Assembly: GCA_947650285.1 (NCBI GenBank)
Contig: CANTFL010000563.1
Location: forward strand, 1-64,000
DNA length: 64,000 bases
Direction: 5' to 3'
Origin: Hyaloperonospora brassicae
Lineage: Eukaryota > Oomycota > Peronosporomycetes > Peronosporales > Peronosporaceae
The notes under the pieces are model-generated. The model worked only from the letters and a program-made list of their open reading frames with translations, had not been told where the DNA came from and did not search any database. Position 1 is the first letter of the stretch; each line of letters opens with the position of its first letter. This document shows positions 20,618 to 32,700 of the stretch, in pieces. The translations under genes and the position numbers were made by a program.

Positions 20618-21518
20618 GGGGAGGGGGCGGCGATTGATTCGGCCGGTGGCGGCGGACGGACGAGTCGCGGGGGACGAGTTTTGGCCAATCAGGCGCGCGA
20701 GGGCGAAGAGGCCAGTTTCGCAACGGGGGGGGGGAGGGTACAGAAGAGGGGGGGTGGACGGGGTGGACGGGGTGGACGGGGTACGTTGATGGCCAGCAGT
20801 GGGTAACCAACCACCCCTGCGTAGTTTGCTGCACGGGCTGGACTTGGCCTGATAGTCAAGTGGATCCCCACTCCCTTGTGGACGCTCTCGTTTGTGGCTG
20901 GAGAAAGCGGGACGTTGTCAAGTGGTTTGTTGCTTCCATGGTCGCTTTCGGGAGTGCTCGGCGGCAATGGGAGACACCGAGTGGAACTTGACGCGGTTCG
21001 CACTTGAGAGCTGAGATCGCAAGTGTGTGAGTAGATGTTCGGTATGATGGGGCGCAGGGTACACGCAACGCTCGATCAAAAGCCTGACAACTCGACTGCA
21101 ACTGGAGCTTGATACCGATACATTCGGACATACAGCCAGCGAGCAACTCGGTCAGTTGTGAAGCGGCGCTGTACGTGTTCGGCAATAAGTCGCCCTCTTT
21201 ACCCCATTAGCAGATGGCTCATACTCTGTAACATATCCGTCTGCTTCCATCGCAAGCCAACGCGACAAACGTAACTGTGTGGGTACGATATCAATTGACC
21301 ACGTGCCTAAAACTGTCATCTGCAGCGCTTTTTGGGAACTGTAAATTAATCACATTTGAAGTCGTGCGAATGGGTAAAAATGAGCACATGCAGTCGAATA
21401 TAGGTCCTCCTTTTCGTCAATCAACGCACACTCGAACGACCCCGTCTCTCGTTCGCGACTCGATCGACCCATTTCGACCGCCCCCCCCGTCAGTCATACC
21501 ACTACCCTGTCCCACGTG
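20618..21518. other. Divergent intergenic region (shared promoter region)
   Basis: About 0.9 kb between the start codons of two genes transcribed away from each other. It carries G and C homopolymer runs and the 9-bp minisatellite. No core promoter element could be assigned with confidence. Confidence 0.4.
20735..20781. repeat. 9-bp minisatellite (GGGGTGGAC)n
   Basis: Three to four exact tandem units in the region between the divergent F-box-like and GTPase genes, next to a run of G (20725-20735). Confidence 0.85.
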
Positions 21519-24318
21519 ATGCCCCGACGAGCTCCAGACGGCCCCGAGAGCGCTCCGTCGACATGGATGAAACTGATCTCCGCGACGTTTCTGGGCGACG
21601 CAGCAGCGCACGCCACTGCTCGAAGCGCTTCCGGTACTGCAACAACCGACCGCGCCGACGTGGCCAATGCGGAAGACGCGCTCCGCCAATGGGCCGCACG
21701 TCGGGCCGACCACCGACTGAACCCATTGCCTGAGCTCAAAATCGCACTCGTTGGCGGACCAGCAGTGGTACGTCCGTCGACCAATTAGTTATATAGATAC
21801 ATAGAGGCATCGATTTGTAGCCATCTATGTGATGCCTTGTGGATCTGTAGCCATTTGATTTGCTGTACCCACTGATCTTGTGATTGTCTCTTGTGGTGTG
21901 CTGCTGTGCACAGGGCAAGACGAGTCTCGTGCGGCGCTGGCTCCAGCGCTCGTACTCGACCACGTACTCGCCCACGATTGGCGTCGACGTGAGCACAATG
22001 GGGTACACGCACTGCAAACAAGAGCTGCTGCTGCATGTGTGGGACGTCTCGAGCGCAGAAGTGGACGCCAGTGCGTCGTCGCTGCACTCGCTGCTGTGTG
22101 AGGATCTCGACGGCATTTTCTTCGTGTTCAACGTGCACCGCGTGAGTTCAATTGCAGCGATTGACAAGTGGCGCCACTGTCTGTCCAAGTACTTGTCCCC
22201 GAAGGAGACGCCGTGCTTTTTGCTCTCGCACAAGGCCGACCTGTTGCAGAAACGCGTTATGACCAGTGACGACATTGCAACGTATGCGAAGGTACGCGAT
22301 GGACGCCGTGGACGGAGTGCTAATCAAGTGGAGTCGTGAGTTGTGGTGTTGCTGCTACACGGATTAATTGAGGGACTTGATGGCGTAGGCGGCAGGATAC
22401 AAGTGCTGGATGTGGACAGTAGGCAAGTCAACGTTTGGTGAGAACGAAAAGCGTCCGGCTGTAGAGGAAGCGCTTGAGCGCATGGTAGAGTTCATTTGCC
22501 GAGATCGCATTGCGAGGGAGCATGTTCGACTCGCGCGTTTGGAAAAGCCACGGGTGAGGAGTGCAGCTAGAACAATGCAGTACGGAAGCAGAAGCAGCTG
22601 ACATTGCTCTTGACTGTGCGTTAATGCAGGGTATTCTCGAGACATGCAGCACCCCGGCACGTCTGGAAGTCATCCGCACTGACAGCGCGTTGCACCATTT
22701 TCCGTCCTCTTTGCTGCGGATCCCTACAAAAGCGATTACGACGTTACCGCGTGATGAAAACGTGCGTACAAGTGACGAACAATTCGCTCATCATGGCGGA
22801 GAACAGAAGTCCGCCGTCGTGCCAGCGGTAAATGGTCCATTGGGCTCGACCGACCGTCCCCTCACTTACGGTGGCAGCTGGATAATGGGTTGCGACAAAG
22901 GCGTCTACTTACGTGCGACAACAAGCAGTCTCCTGTGCAATAACGAGACTGATGACGACTCAGAGTCCATTGACGAGTTCCAGTTTCCGTTTTCTGGTCT
23001 GCGAGAGATGAACGAAGAGGAAGATGCTGCGGCTGCCGCCGAGTCTCATCGGCGAGAAAAAGAAGAAGAGGCTCTCCAGCGACAGATAGAAGAAGAGAGA
23101 GCTGAGAGAGATCGACGCAACGAGCAGGAGGCGTGGAGCTTTTTTGCTGGTAGCATCAGCCGGGGTCGTGCCGAAGCTCTTCTTGAGTACGTCCTGTGCA
23201 CATCGGCTGTGACCATGATTCGAGTCCACGTGCTCAACTCTTGTTGCGGTTGTACAGGAACCGCGAGCGAGGCACGTTTCTGCTTCGCCGTAAGGATGCT
23301 CGGACGCTGGTTTTGTCATACGTAGGACCGGATCATGTGCATCACGTGCTGATCGAGTTCTCGAACCAGAGATATCACATTGGCTCATCGAAAGTATGCC
23401 GTCCTGTGCTCAAACTGGTAGCTTCTTGGGCCGTACTAATTGCACTGTCATTCTGTGACTAGCAGGCATCGCTAGCGACCTCATGCAGCACGCTTTGGAA
23501 GTGCATACGAAGTGTGCGGCGGTACGCATATCGAGGGCTCGTTTTTACTCGTAGCGCGCGTTTCAGTGTGTTTAACAAGAATGAGCTGCTGCCGGAAGAC
23601 AAGAGTGCTCTACCTGGGAGCACCACTGACACTGCTGTACCTATCGTGGAACCAATGCCACCAAGTGTATGGCACACTCGAACGCAAAGTGGATCAAGCA
23701 GCAGTTTGGGTGAGCGTAGCAATAGCAGCAACAGTCACCAGACGTCTCCTATCGCAGCACTTTGGCAAACACGCCATACACCGAGTCTGCAAGCCGATCA
23801 GGAGCAAGTAGTGATTCCGCCACAGACATGTATCGACGAGCTGAGTGGCGAATTCTACGACCACTTGGCTGAGCGACTGGCGTATTTGGCGGAGCAGCAG
23901 AGGGCGGAAACCATTGAAAGAGGCGAGGCAACCACAAGTTGGCATATATCGCAATGAGCTTGTACCTGACGCTTTTGTGTGACAGGTGGCGACGACTGCA
24001 GCAGTCTATCCGAGGAAATTGGTCCACTTTTGGCAATGGTGAGCTCGTAGCGGAGACTGGAAATCGGACAAAGAGACGAATCATTGACCGAGTATGCTTG
24101 ACAATGATGGCTTAGGTGGAGCAGGAAAAGAGTGAGCTGCGTCAAGTGCCTAGTTGCAATGCCGAGAACCAATGGCACACACTTGTCAGGACGATGGAGG
24201 CCTGGAACCGCATTGTTACGAACCTGGTACGTGCAGTAATTATCGCCCTTTCGGCAAGCATCGCAGTCGTTGACGCGCTTTTCTACCTCAGGAACTTACC
24301 GCGCTGGAAGTAGCCTGA
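21519..24318 (+). CDS. Ras/Rab-like GTPase fused to coiled coil and SH2 domain, 9 exons, about 715 aa
   Basis: My model joins 21519-21767, 21914-22291, 22389-22553, 22630-23186, 23258-23393, 23466-23937, 23986-24038, 24116-24226 and 24292-24318. All introns are GT-AG (48-146 bp) and the exons sum to 2148 nt, in frame. Residues about 72-245 are a small-GTPase domain: the P-loop GGPAVGKTS is completed across intron 1, switch I reads SPTIGVD, but switch II is VWDVSSAE instead of WDTAGQE and the NKxD motif is HKAD, so hydrolysis may be weak. Residues about 390-430 are a charged coiled coil. From about 431 comes an SH2 domain: FFAGSISRGRAEALLE, then GTFLLRRK with the phosphotyrosine-binding Arg. 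A second coiled coil lies near the C-terminus. The SH2 end (exon 6 frame) and the last exon are less certain; another ATG at 21567 is possible. Likely role: coupling phosphotyrosine signals to membrane traffic (inference). Confidence 0.75.
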
Positions 24319-25401
24319 GGTAACTCGATTGTCCGAAGAGCGTCGCAATCCGTACATTGCCGACAACGTCCACATGGACGGCGCTGTGATCGCTCCACAT
24401 TGTGAATGTCGCATTTGTAGCCGTTGATCAAACCACCTCTTTGGTCTCGTGTCGGTCGTCAGACGGTGATCACGTTGAGGCTGCTTCGAAGCTCAACTTC
24501 CTGTCAAGCTCCATCCCATGATGCTGGAGACAAGTTCACTGCGGAACGATGCTAGACTGAATCTGGAACAACAACTGAGCTCAATCCGACCGTTCTAGCA
24601 TAAGGACAAGCGTCTACAGCGGCCATGTGTGACATGGGCGGGCTGAAGTAATTCCTGGGTTACCTGTGAGCGAAGGCTGCCTTTGCCTCCGCTTTCCCCG
24701 TAGGTACCGCTGCATGTGTGCGTGCAATGTCGTCGTGATTGTTTACGACAAATCCGTTTGCAGCACCTTGCCATTAACTGTAGCAGGTACTCCAAACGGA
24801 TTTGAAGCAAATGTAGTAGCAAGCTGCTTACAAAGGTTGGTCTGCCGTGTGATACCGTCGAAATGCTACCATCACCTCTTTCAATGATGAGTTGCTGCGC
24901 ACACCTCTTCAGTTCGCCACTCTACGTCCCGAATGCCAATTTCTTCGCATCTGATCGGCTAAGCTCGTGGGCTCCACAGTGTTTGTATTTCTGTTGTTCA
25001 CACTGTCGTCTACCGTTCGTCGTGCAGATTCCACTCTGCAACCAACTCATGTCGACACGGAGCATGTTTAAACGTCACTGCAGCAATTGCCGACCCATTG
25101 CACGCGACGTGCTGCATTATTGACCACTTCAACTGCTCCTGCCTCTGCCAGCGACCCCCATCATCACAAGCGTATGAACGAATAACAATGCTGTACACAA
25201 TGCGCATGTTCCAGTGCTGCCGCCTGTTATTCATTGGCCTTTCACGATGGATGCTCCTTTCCAGCACAATGGATAACAAACACGCGTAGCTGCACGCAAA
25301 CGTACACTCCAGTCCTACCTGCTCAATGCGCGTTGCTGACTCCATCATCGTTCGGCTTTCTGCCATCGTGCTGCCGGTCGGTCGCACGCCTGGCACTTGC
25401 T
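24319..25401. other. Intergenic between convergent genes
   Basis: Holds the 3' ends of the GTPase/SH2 and TM9SF transcripts. A short coding-like stretch before TAG at about 24595 (reading LNLEQQLSSIRPF) could be an extra C-terminal exon of the GTPase/SH2 gene. Nothing else recognised. Confidence 0.35.
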
Positions 25402-27409
25402 TTACTCACACTTGATGTTGCGATAGATGCGCTTCGTAAACACACTGCTGCCGAGGTACCCGACAGTGCCGCACATGATGAAGAACGCAAAGCAAAATAG
25501 TCCCCTACATGCCAGAACAGAGACGTTTAGTGTCGGTGATGCAATCCCCACGCAAACGTATAGCGTCTCGTCAGTACTTACATGTAGCCAAAGTAGAAAC
25601 AAGTCTGCAAAAAGCCCGACATGTTCGTCTTGAAGAAATAGAAATAGATGGCGTAGATAAAGACGTAGACTGCCGTGCTGCCTGCGGCCGCAAACGATGT
25701 CCAATGCCACCGGTAGTTTTCAGCGTTCAGCAGGAAATATGTACACACGATGGTAACGCAGAGCGTCACGATCGTCAGGATGATGAACACCAGTAGCATG
25801 AATCCATACACGTAGTAGAACTTGTAGTTCCAAAACGATGCAAAGATGAAGTACATCTCGATAAAGATCGACCCGAACGGCAGCACACCCGTGAGCGCGA
25901 TCAGTACCGGCGGGCACAGATACCAACGCGCTTCGGGTATTTCGCGTGGGAACTTGTTCACACGGCACGGGAAGCCTGCTTTGCCAGCACCATGTCGCCC
26001 CAAGATTGTGCCCAAAACAGCGAGCGGGCACGACACAAAGAACCACACCAACACCACCTGCACGATCGTCACGAACGGGATGGCATACGTCGTGCCATAG
26101 AACACGGCCAGCGCGTTGATGAAAAACACCGACACGAACGTGACCGTAGGGAGCAGCGCCGACGACAGACACATGGCACGGATCCAGTCCTTTGACACGC
26201 GCGGGTAGAAAAACTGGTGGTAGAAAGCGCCGCTTGCAAACCCGTTGGCCAACGACGAGAAGGCATAGACGGTAAGCCCCACTGACACGACACCACCGGG
26301 CTCAATGTAGAGCGACGAAGCAGTAGCAATCAAAATCAAACACACCGAGAGCACCAGCAACTGCGCGCCCGTTCCCACAAACGCCGTGTAGAGCAGCAAA
26401 AACGGCGGGGCCCGAAACACGTCGCCGTGCAGGAGTTTCCAGCCCGAGTTGGCGTCGTCCCGCAGCAGCGACGACTTGCCGTCCATCATCATCTCTTCTG
26501 CGTCGTCAGCAGCAAAGCGCGCATAGTCGTTCTTGAGCGTGCGCAGCAGAATGAGCGCTACGAGACCGCAGAGGAAGATGACCATCATAAACGAGTTGAA
26601 GATCGAGAACCAGTGGATCTGGTGCTCGAAAAACTCGTCTTCCAAGTAGCGGTCAAAGCGGCCGTCAAACGGAATGTCCGTCTCGACCCACTCGGCTTCG
26701 TAGGTGAACGCCACTGGTTTGTTCGACGCAATAGACGTGAGCCCGTCCGAGTACGTCAAGTTGACGTGGATAATGTGCGGGCCGTTGTACGAGATCGAGT
26801 ACTTCTTGTGCGTATACAGCACGCGCGAGCCAATGGGAAAGCGCTTCAAGAGCTCGGCGTCGTCCGTTGGCTTCATCACTTTGCCCACGAGGCCCCACAC
26901 GGGCAGATCGTCCACACTCAACTGGTACCAGTAATGGTCGTCCACCGCAGCGGCAAACTGGAGCGCGTCTGCGTCCGAGAGCGTCTGCTCGCAGAGTGTC
27001 GTCGTGGCCGTTGGGACGCCAAACTGGAGCTGTTGGCCCGAGTTGAACAGCTCATTGCCCTCGAGGATTTCGCCAATGCCCAGCGCATGGGCCTCGAGCT
27101 CTTGGCCGTCCGCGGGGCGACAAAAGGGGAGTGTATTGTAGGTATACGTCTCCTGCGGGTTGTTAAAGGGGCCGATCTTGTTCACCCAGACGATCACGGG
27201 TTCGTTAAGGGTATACTATACGGATGAAACGTGTAGCCACATGACAAACAAAGAGAGAGAGAGTGCGCGTGCGCGCGCGCGTGAGGAATACGAGTATTAC
27301 AACAGAGAGGTCAAGGGGGCGACTGTAGACGTACCTCGTGCGTCTCGACGTCGGCCGACGCGCAAGAGACGAGCGATGCGACGGCCACTGCCGCGAGAGA
27401 CGTCCGCAT
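25402..27409 (-). CDS. TM9SF/nonaspanin (EMP70 family), 3 exons, 603 aa
   Basis: Exons are 27409-27335, 27215-25582 and 25504-25402; introns of 119 and 77 bp have GT-AG ends, and the sum of 1812 nt is in frame. Exon 1 encodes a signal peptide (MRTSLAAVAVASLVSCASA). The lumenal domain starts with the family signature VNKIGPFNNPQETY. Membrane segments begin near residue 226 (WFSIFNSFMMVIFLCGLVAL) and nine can be counted. Family landmarks include SGAFYHQFFYPR, FGSIFIEMYFIF and YFFKTNMSGFLQTCFYFGYM. The C-terminus KRIYRNIKCE ends in K-x-E, the COPI-binding Golgi retention signal known for this family. Role: endosome/Golgi membrane protein that sorts other membrane proteins. Confidence 0.93.
27251..27284. 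repeat. (GA)n/(GC)n low-complexity tract in TM9SF intron 1
   Basis: GAGAGAGAG followed by alternating purine-pyrimidine TGCGCGTGCGCGCGCGCGTG, a potential Z-DNA-forming stretch within the first intron. Confidence 0.85.
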
Positions 27410-29576
27410 GCTCACAGGTGCGCGGCGATGCGGTGATGACGCAGTGGGGACACGTGCGATCGGGAATACGAGTGGGGGGGCACTCCTCGGGGGATGGGCG
27501 GACGCTGTATACACGCAGGTGGAGGAAATAAGTTGTCACAGGCACTACTTTGGGTTAAATCAAGGGATACTTGTGTGGGATAGTGGGAAGAAAGGGGTGG
27601 GTGGGTGGATGGATGGGTGGGTGATGTGCAAAGGCTCTCGCGTGTTTCGATGAAAGATAGTGTGGCGCACACTCGTTTCGGGGGCGACCTCCAAGCTCCG
27701 AAGTGGCAACACTGTACGACGAACAGCTACTGGGGGTACACCTGCGTCCGTCCGCTCACGTACGTCTTCCTGATATATGAGTGTATACACGTTTCTCGAA
27801 CGTTACCTTCAGTAGCATGGCTAACTCGCAAAGCACGGCTCAACGGGACCTCTACGTTTCGATGACGTCGCAGCTGTGGATTCGTACGACAAGTAGTAGT
27901 CTAGGAGGTAAGAATCGTTCAGACAAGCAGTCAAAGATGTTGTGCCAGAGTTATACGTTGATGTCAAAAGCTTATGCAACGAGACCTCCTTCTAGCGTGC
28001 GACCATCAACCGATTACGTATTCACTGTCAGCAGCTCCGATGGCAATCGGTGATTTGTTTAGCACATGACAAAGTCCGTAAAATCGATGCCTTATGACAC
28101 GCATTTGGTCGAATGCTGGAACGAACAGGGTTGCGTCTACTGTTTTCTGCTAGTAAATGCAAGGCCGGTCGGTCGGGTCTGTATGAATGTTTGTCTGGCC
28201 AGTCGATTGCCTCGTCGGGGTGAGGAACCCACGAATCTGCAGCAAGATTTGAATCGTCCTGCATCTTAAACGCTATGTTATCAAGGTCAGTCTTACAGAG
28301 TGCTCTTGTCAGTTGCGCAAGATGAAAATGGTCAAACATCCGAGTGGGAAGCGACCTGTTCACATGCTGTGAAAGAGTGTGGAGGTTGGCAGGGTGGATC
28401 TGGGCATTACTTATTTGTAGAGGGTGAGCAAGCGGGTCACAGCGGCAACCTGCTGCACACTTGAACGCTTCGAGTGTACAATGTGCAGCGACGTACGACG
28501 CCTTACTGTATAGAACAGGTCAAGATAGAGGCACCCTGGCCTGAGTCTAAAACGAGCACGGATAGTTTGACAGCTCGGATGCAGTGCAAGCAAGCGCAGA
28601 AGCCGACTTAGATACTCAATGTGATAGTATTTGGCAATTGCGATGCGAGAAGAGGTCAGTGTACTAGCTATCTACACAAAGCTGCACATCTCACAAACGC
28701 TTGCGTCGACTATCTATATTTCGCGTCGCTTGACTTGCTGACATCACAAAGTATCTTTTTTATCTGTGTACAAGAATCACTTGCAAATGTTTCACAAACT
28801 CGATCAAACTGAGTATTAATTCCAGCATGTATCATCATTAAATAAACTTATTTAAGTGAGACAACAAAATGTAGGGTTGAGCCTCCATAACAAATCAACG
28901 ATAGCTTAGCGTCATTTGAGCCACAAAGCAGCAGAGCAGGATAAAAATAAAGTAATGTCGCTTCCATCCCTGGTTGCTAAACTATCGCTCATTCGCTACA
29001 CACATCCGTACTATGTTTGCCATTGCTCATTTACCATCCGAGCAGGTCTGCATTCCTAGCTTGAGAAGTAAGACTGTTCTGATAACTTTGTCAATCCATC
29101 GGCCGTGTGCGTCAGTGTAAGCTGTGGTACTTTATTCTCTAAGATGTCTTAGCAAAAATGTGATCGTTATAACTACACTGGACGTAGCAGTGCGCAAGAT
29201 TGAGGGACCACACCTTACGCCTATTTATCGACATGTACATGCTAGACAGATTGTATCCTGATATGTGTATAGGTGATGCACCTGCAAAAAAAAGCAATAT
29301 CGATACTTGAAAAGGCCAGGACAGCAGATGACTCAATCTTTAGTACAAACTGTTCATCGTATGATCGATCTCCTTGAAGCCGCTGGCGGGAATTTATTTG
29401 TTTTTAATTTAAATATCGGTTAATTGAACCCTCGCACTAGGCTTACTCACTTAGTAGAACCACCTTCCGCTGCTTGAATAGTATACAAGAGATATTGAGG
29501 CAACTCCCTACATTGTGGTGTGTGTGGGTTGCTTGTACTAAATCGGTACAAGCATCAGTTCCTAGTTTGCATACCA
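27410..29576. other. Intergenic, no gene recognised
   Basis: Upstream region of TM9SF (includes a GGGTGGATGG-type G-rich patch at 27595-27625), then about 1.9 kb of mixed sequence without a convincing gene, becoming AT-rich after about 28.6 kb up to the Copia-A insertion. Confidence 0.4.
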
Positions 29577-29581
29577 TGTAC

Positions 29582-29761
29582 TGTTAGACTTTATAGGTTT
29601 AGAGGATGCTTTGAAAGTAGAAGTGATATTTGTTTGAACGTCCTACAAACAATGCTCTCTACCATCCAACCATTTTATAAACCGATTATGGCTGCATCTT
29701 CCTGCCGAGACTTGTCGGCCGAACTTCGTCAAACTCTCACCATCTTGCATTTTCGCCAATA
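29582..29761 (-). repeat. Copia-A 3' LTR (180 bp)
   Basis: Direct repeat of 34247-34435. It lacks the TTCTTACG-like 8 bp present in the other LTR near 34320-34328. Confidence 0.85.
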
Positions 29762-32700
29762 CTCCTCCTTGGTCGTCGCACACTCGCCCACAATCGATGT
29801 TTACAGCAAATTGAACAGCTTTCGTAGTTCTGCAATCCTTGTCGCCGGCAATACTTTCGTCAGCAAGTCCGCCTTCATAATGCTCGATTCCACAAACATC
29901 GGTTTCACGATGTCCTTCCTCGCATAATCGCATATAAACTACATGCGCACTTTAACGTGCTTGACATTCGACATACTTCCTTCAGTCTCCAGCTATCTGA
30001 TAGTAGCCTGGTTGTCCATGAGCATTGACATTGGGGCCTTCACTTGGAATGCAATCTCACGCATTAGCTCCCTCAGTCCTAGCGATTCTCGCCCAACGTG
30101 CGAGGCCGACGCAAACTCCGCCTCCCATGTCGATAGCGACACCCGGTCTGCTTTTTGCACACCCACTGCACAATAGCACCGTCCATAGTTAAAACTCCGC
30201 CTGTGACAGACTTTCGGTCCACCTTATCAGCCGCATGGTCCGAGTCGCTCCAACTCGCCAAATTAATCTTGTTTCCTTCATTTCTTAAAACAATCATCTT
30301 GAGCTTGAGGATCTTGGTCTCTTTTAAGTATCTTACGACCCTCTTTGTCAACTTCCAGTCACTCATAGTAGGTTGATGAGTGCGCCGCATGGCCTTGTGA
30401 ACTGCAAAGCTGATATCCGGACGTGAACATCTTGAAATTCAAAGTAAGCTCCCCACAAGCGATTATGAGTCGCGAATCGTTGGGTCACCTCTTTGTTTCG
30501 GTACCGTTGTCAGTAACACAGGGTCATTTTCCACCGTTTTAGCTTCATCACTAATAGGCGCACGAACACCATTCGCCTCCTTCAAACCATGACTCTCAAG
30601 CATTTCTTTAGTAGTCGCTTGTTGATCCACTGTGCACGTCTTTTCGTCCTCCAAACTAACTCGCATACCGAGAATCTTGCGAACCTCGCCCAAATCTTTG
30701 ATCGATAAACATGCTACCGCCTCGAAAAACAGCTCTACCATCCTCAGACTGGATGCTGTGACTAGTAAGTCGTCCACGTAAACGCCGACAATCGTCACAT
30801 CGTCTCCCTGGCGCTTACAATACAAGCACATATCGGTTTCACACTGCGTGAATCCAGCCTCCTCCATCCTGGTGTGCAGCAATTTGTTCCAGACGGCCCC
30901 GCCTGCTTGAGCCCATAGTGAGACTTCTTCAGCTGTAGCGATAAGTACGATTTGTCTTGTACGCCAAATTGTCGTAGAGTGCCATCTTACATCTTCATCC
31001 CCTGTGGGATCGCCAAGTAGATATCCAAGTGCTCTTCTTTATCAGCATTCACGTACGCGTTAGGAATATCCCCGTGTCTCGCCGGTAGTCCCCAACGCAA
31101 CGCACGCACAAGAATCATTTTCACCGTGCTCAACTCTATAACAGCAGCAAAAGTAAGACCATAGTCAACGCCATACACCTGCTCATTACCACAGGCAACC
31201 AATCTCTTCTTGAATCGCTCAATAGCTCCATCAGCGTCCGTTTTGGTCTTATAGACCCATTTTGTGTGCAGCACGTGACTTTTATTTGGTGGCACTACGA
31301 TCAACCAAACTCCGTTGTCTTCAAGTGCTTGCAGCTCTTCCGACATTGCGGTAAGCCAATTTTGCCTCTGCTCACTCTTAATGGCTTGCCCATAATTCTT
31401 CGAGTCCGCCTCCATCACGCTATGAATCCCTTCACCAGGCCAGTTACTTTCTTCATCGTTTCTGCGTGCCTTTTGCGCCGCCGTCCTGGTCATGTGAGCA
31501 TCGCGCGTCCAGGATTTTCTTTGTCCTCGTCCCTTTCTTTTCTCTTGGAACCGGTATTGGGTTCTTCATTGACGCATAACCACCACGCTCGTCAATTTCT
31601 CCATCTTCCACCGTTGGATGCACACGACGTAACTGCGCATTCTGCTCCTTAATTAGTGTCTTCACGTTTCGAACGTGCTGTGTAACGATGACGGTCTTCT
31701 CCATTGGCAAATAAACCCTGTATCCCTTCATTTTATCGCTCTTGCCGATGATGATGCCTTGTTTTCCACGCCCCCCCCAACGACTTGTTACTCGCATCCC
31801 TATGGACCGTGCATGGCGAGCCAAAAACCACAATGTCGCTCAAGTCTGGGATGCTCTTCGTAAGCATTTGAAATGGTGACTGTCTTCTCATATTCGCTTT
31901 GCTCGGGCTCCGCTCAAGAATATACACCGCATATTCCGCGGCGTCTCCCCAGAAATTAAACGGTAATCCACAATCAAATAGCATGCTCCGCATCATGTTC
32001 ATAGTGATGCGGTGCATTCGCTCCGCTTTTACGTTACTTGCTTGATTACGTGGCTCGCTCACCTGGCGCGCAATGCCAGTGTCCTTGCAGAATAGATCCA
32101 AAGTCTTGTATTTTCCTCCACCGTCCGTCCTTAAAACGTGAATACGACAATCAAATTGTCGCTCAAAAAAGACCATGAAGTGCTTAAACTTCTGAGCTAC
32201 GACATCCTTGGACTTGGCCAAGAAAACGCGACAGTAGTTTGTCCGATGATCGATAAAATCCACCATGTAGCGGTTGCCCAACCTTTCCCGTGGGGTAATC
32301 GGTCCCTTCAAGTCGGAGCATATAACTCCTCCAATCACGTCGATCGGTGCGTTTCTTTCAGTGTCCTATCGAGACTGCGGGTTCTTGGTTTGTTTCGCTT
32401 GGGCGCAAGCCAAGCAGCTTGCCCGCAGGTCATCCGTTAGCTGTATTCCTGATGCGGGATCCTTGGCCATCTTAATAATAGTGTTGTTATCAAGATGCAC
32501 AAGGCGTTTATGAAAGTGCATCAGCAATCCTTTCTGCACATTCTGTCCGACGTCCTCATCGTGTTGTACAAGTGCTGACATCAGCACGTCACGTCCCGTC
32601 GTACCTAGTTCGCATATTCGTGCACGCACGACCAACACGTTATTGTGGTATTCCCACGTCGAAAACAGCTGGCCCTTCGTTTAATGCGGCTACCACACGG

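Noticed and set aside
19487..20806. Long 439-codon open frame on the plus strand
   Set aside because: Antisense to the F-box-like gene in GC-rich DNA; Arg/Val/Pro-heavy composition typical of a shadow frame, with no motif.
22561..22629. N-terminal extension of the exon-4 frame of the GTPase/SH2 gene
   Set aside because: This stretch is intron 3 (GTGAGG to ATGCAG); splicing restores the frame, so it is not coding.
26427..27227. 266-codon open frame on the plus strand
   Set aside because: Shadow of the TM9SF coding exon on the other strand.
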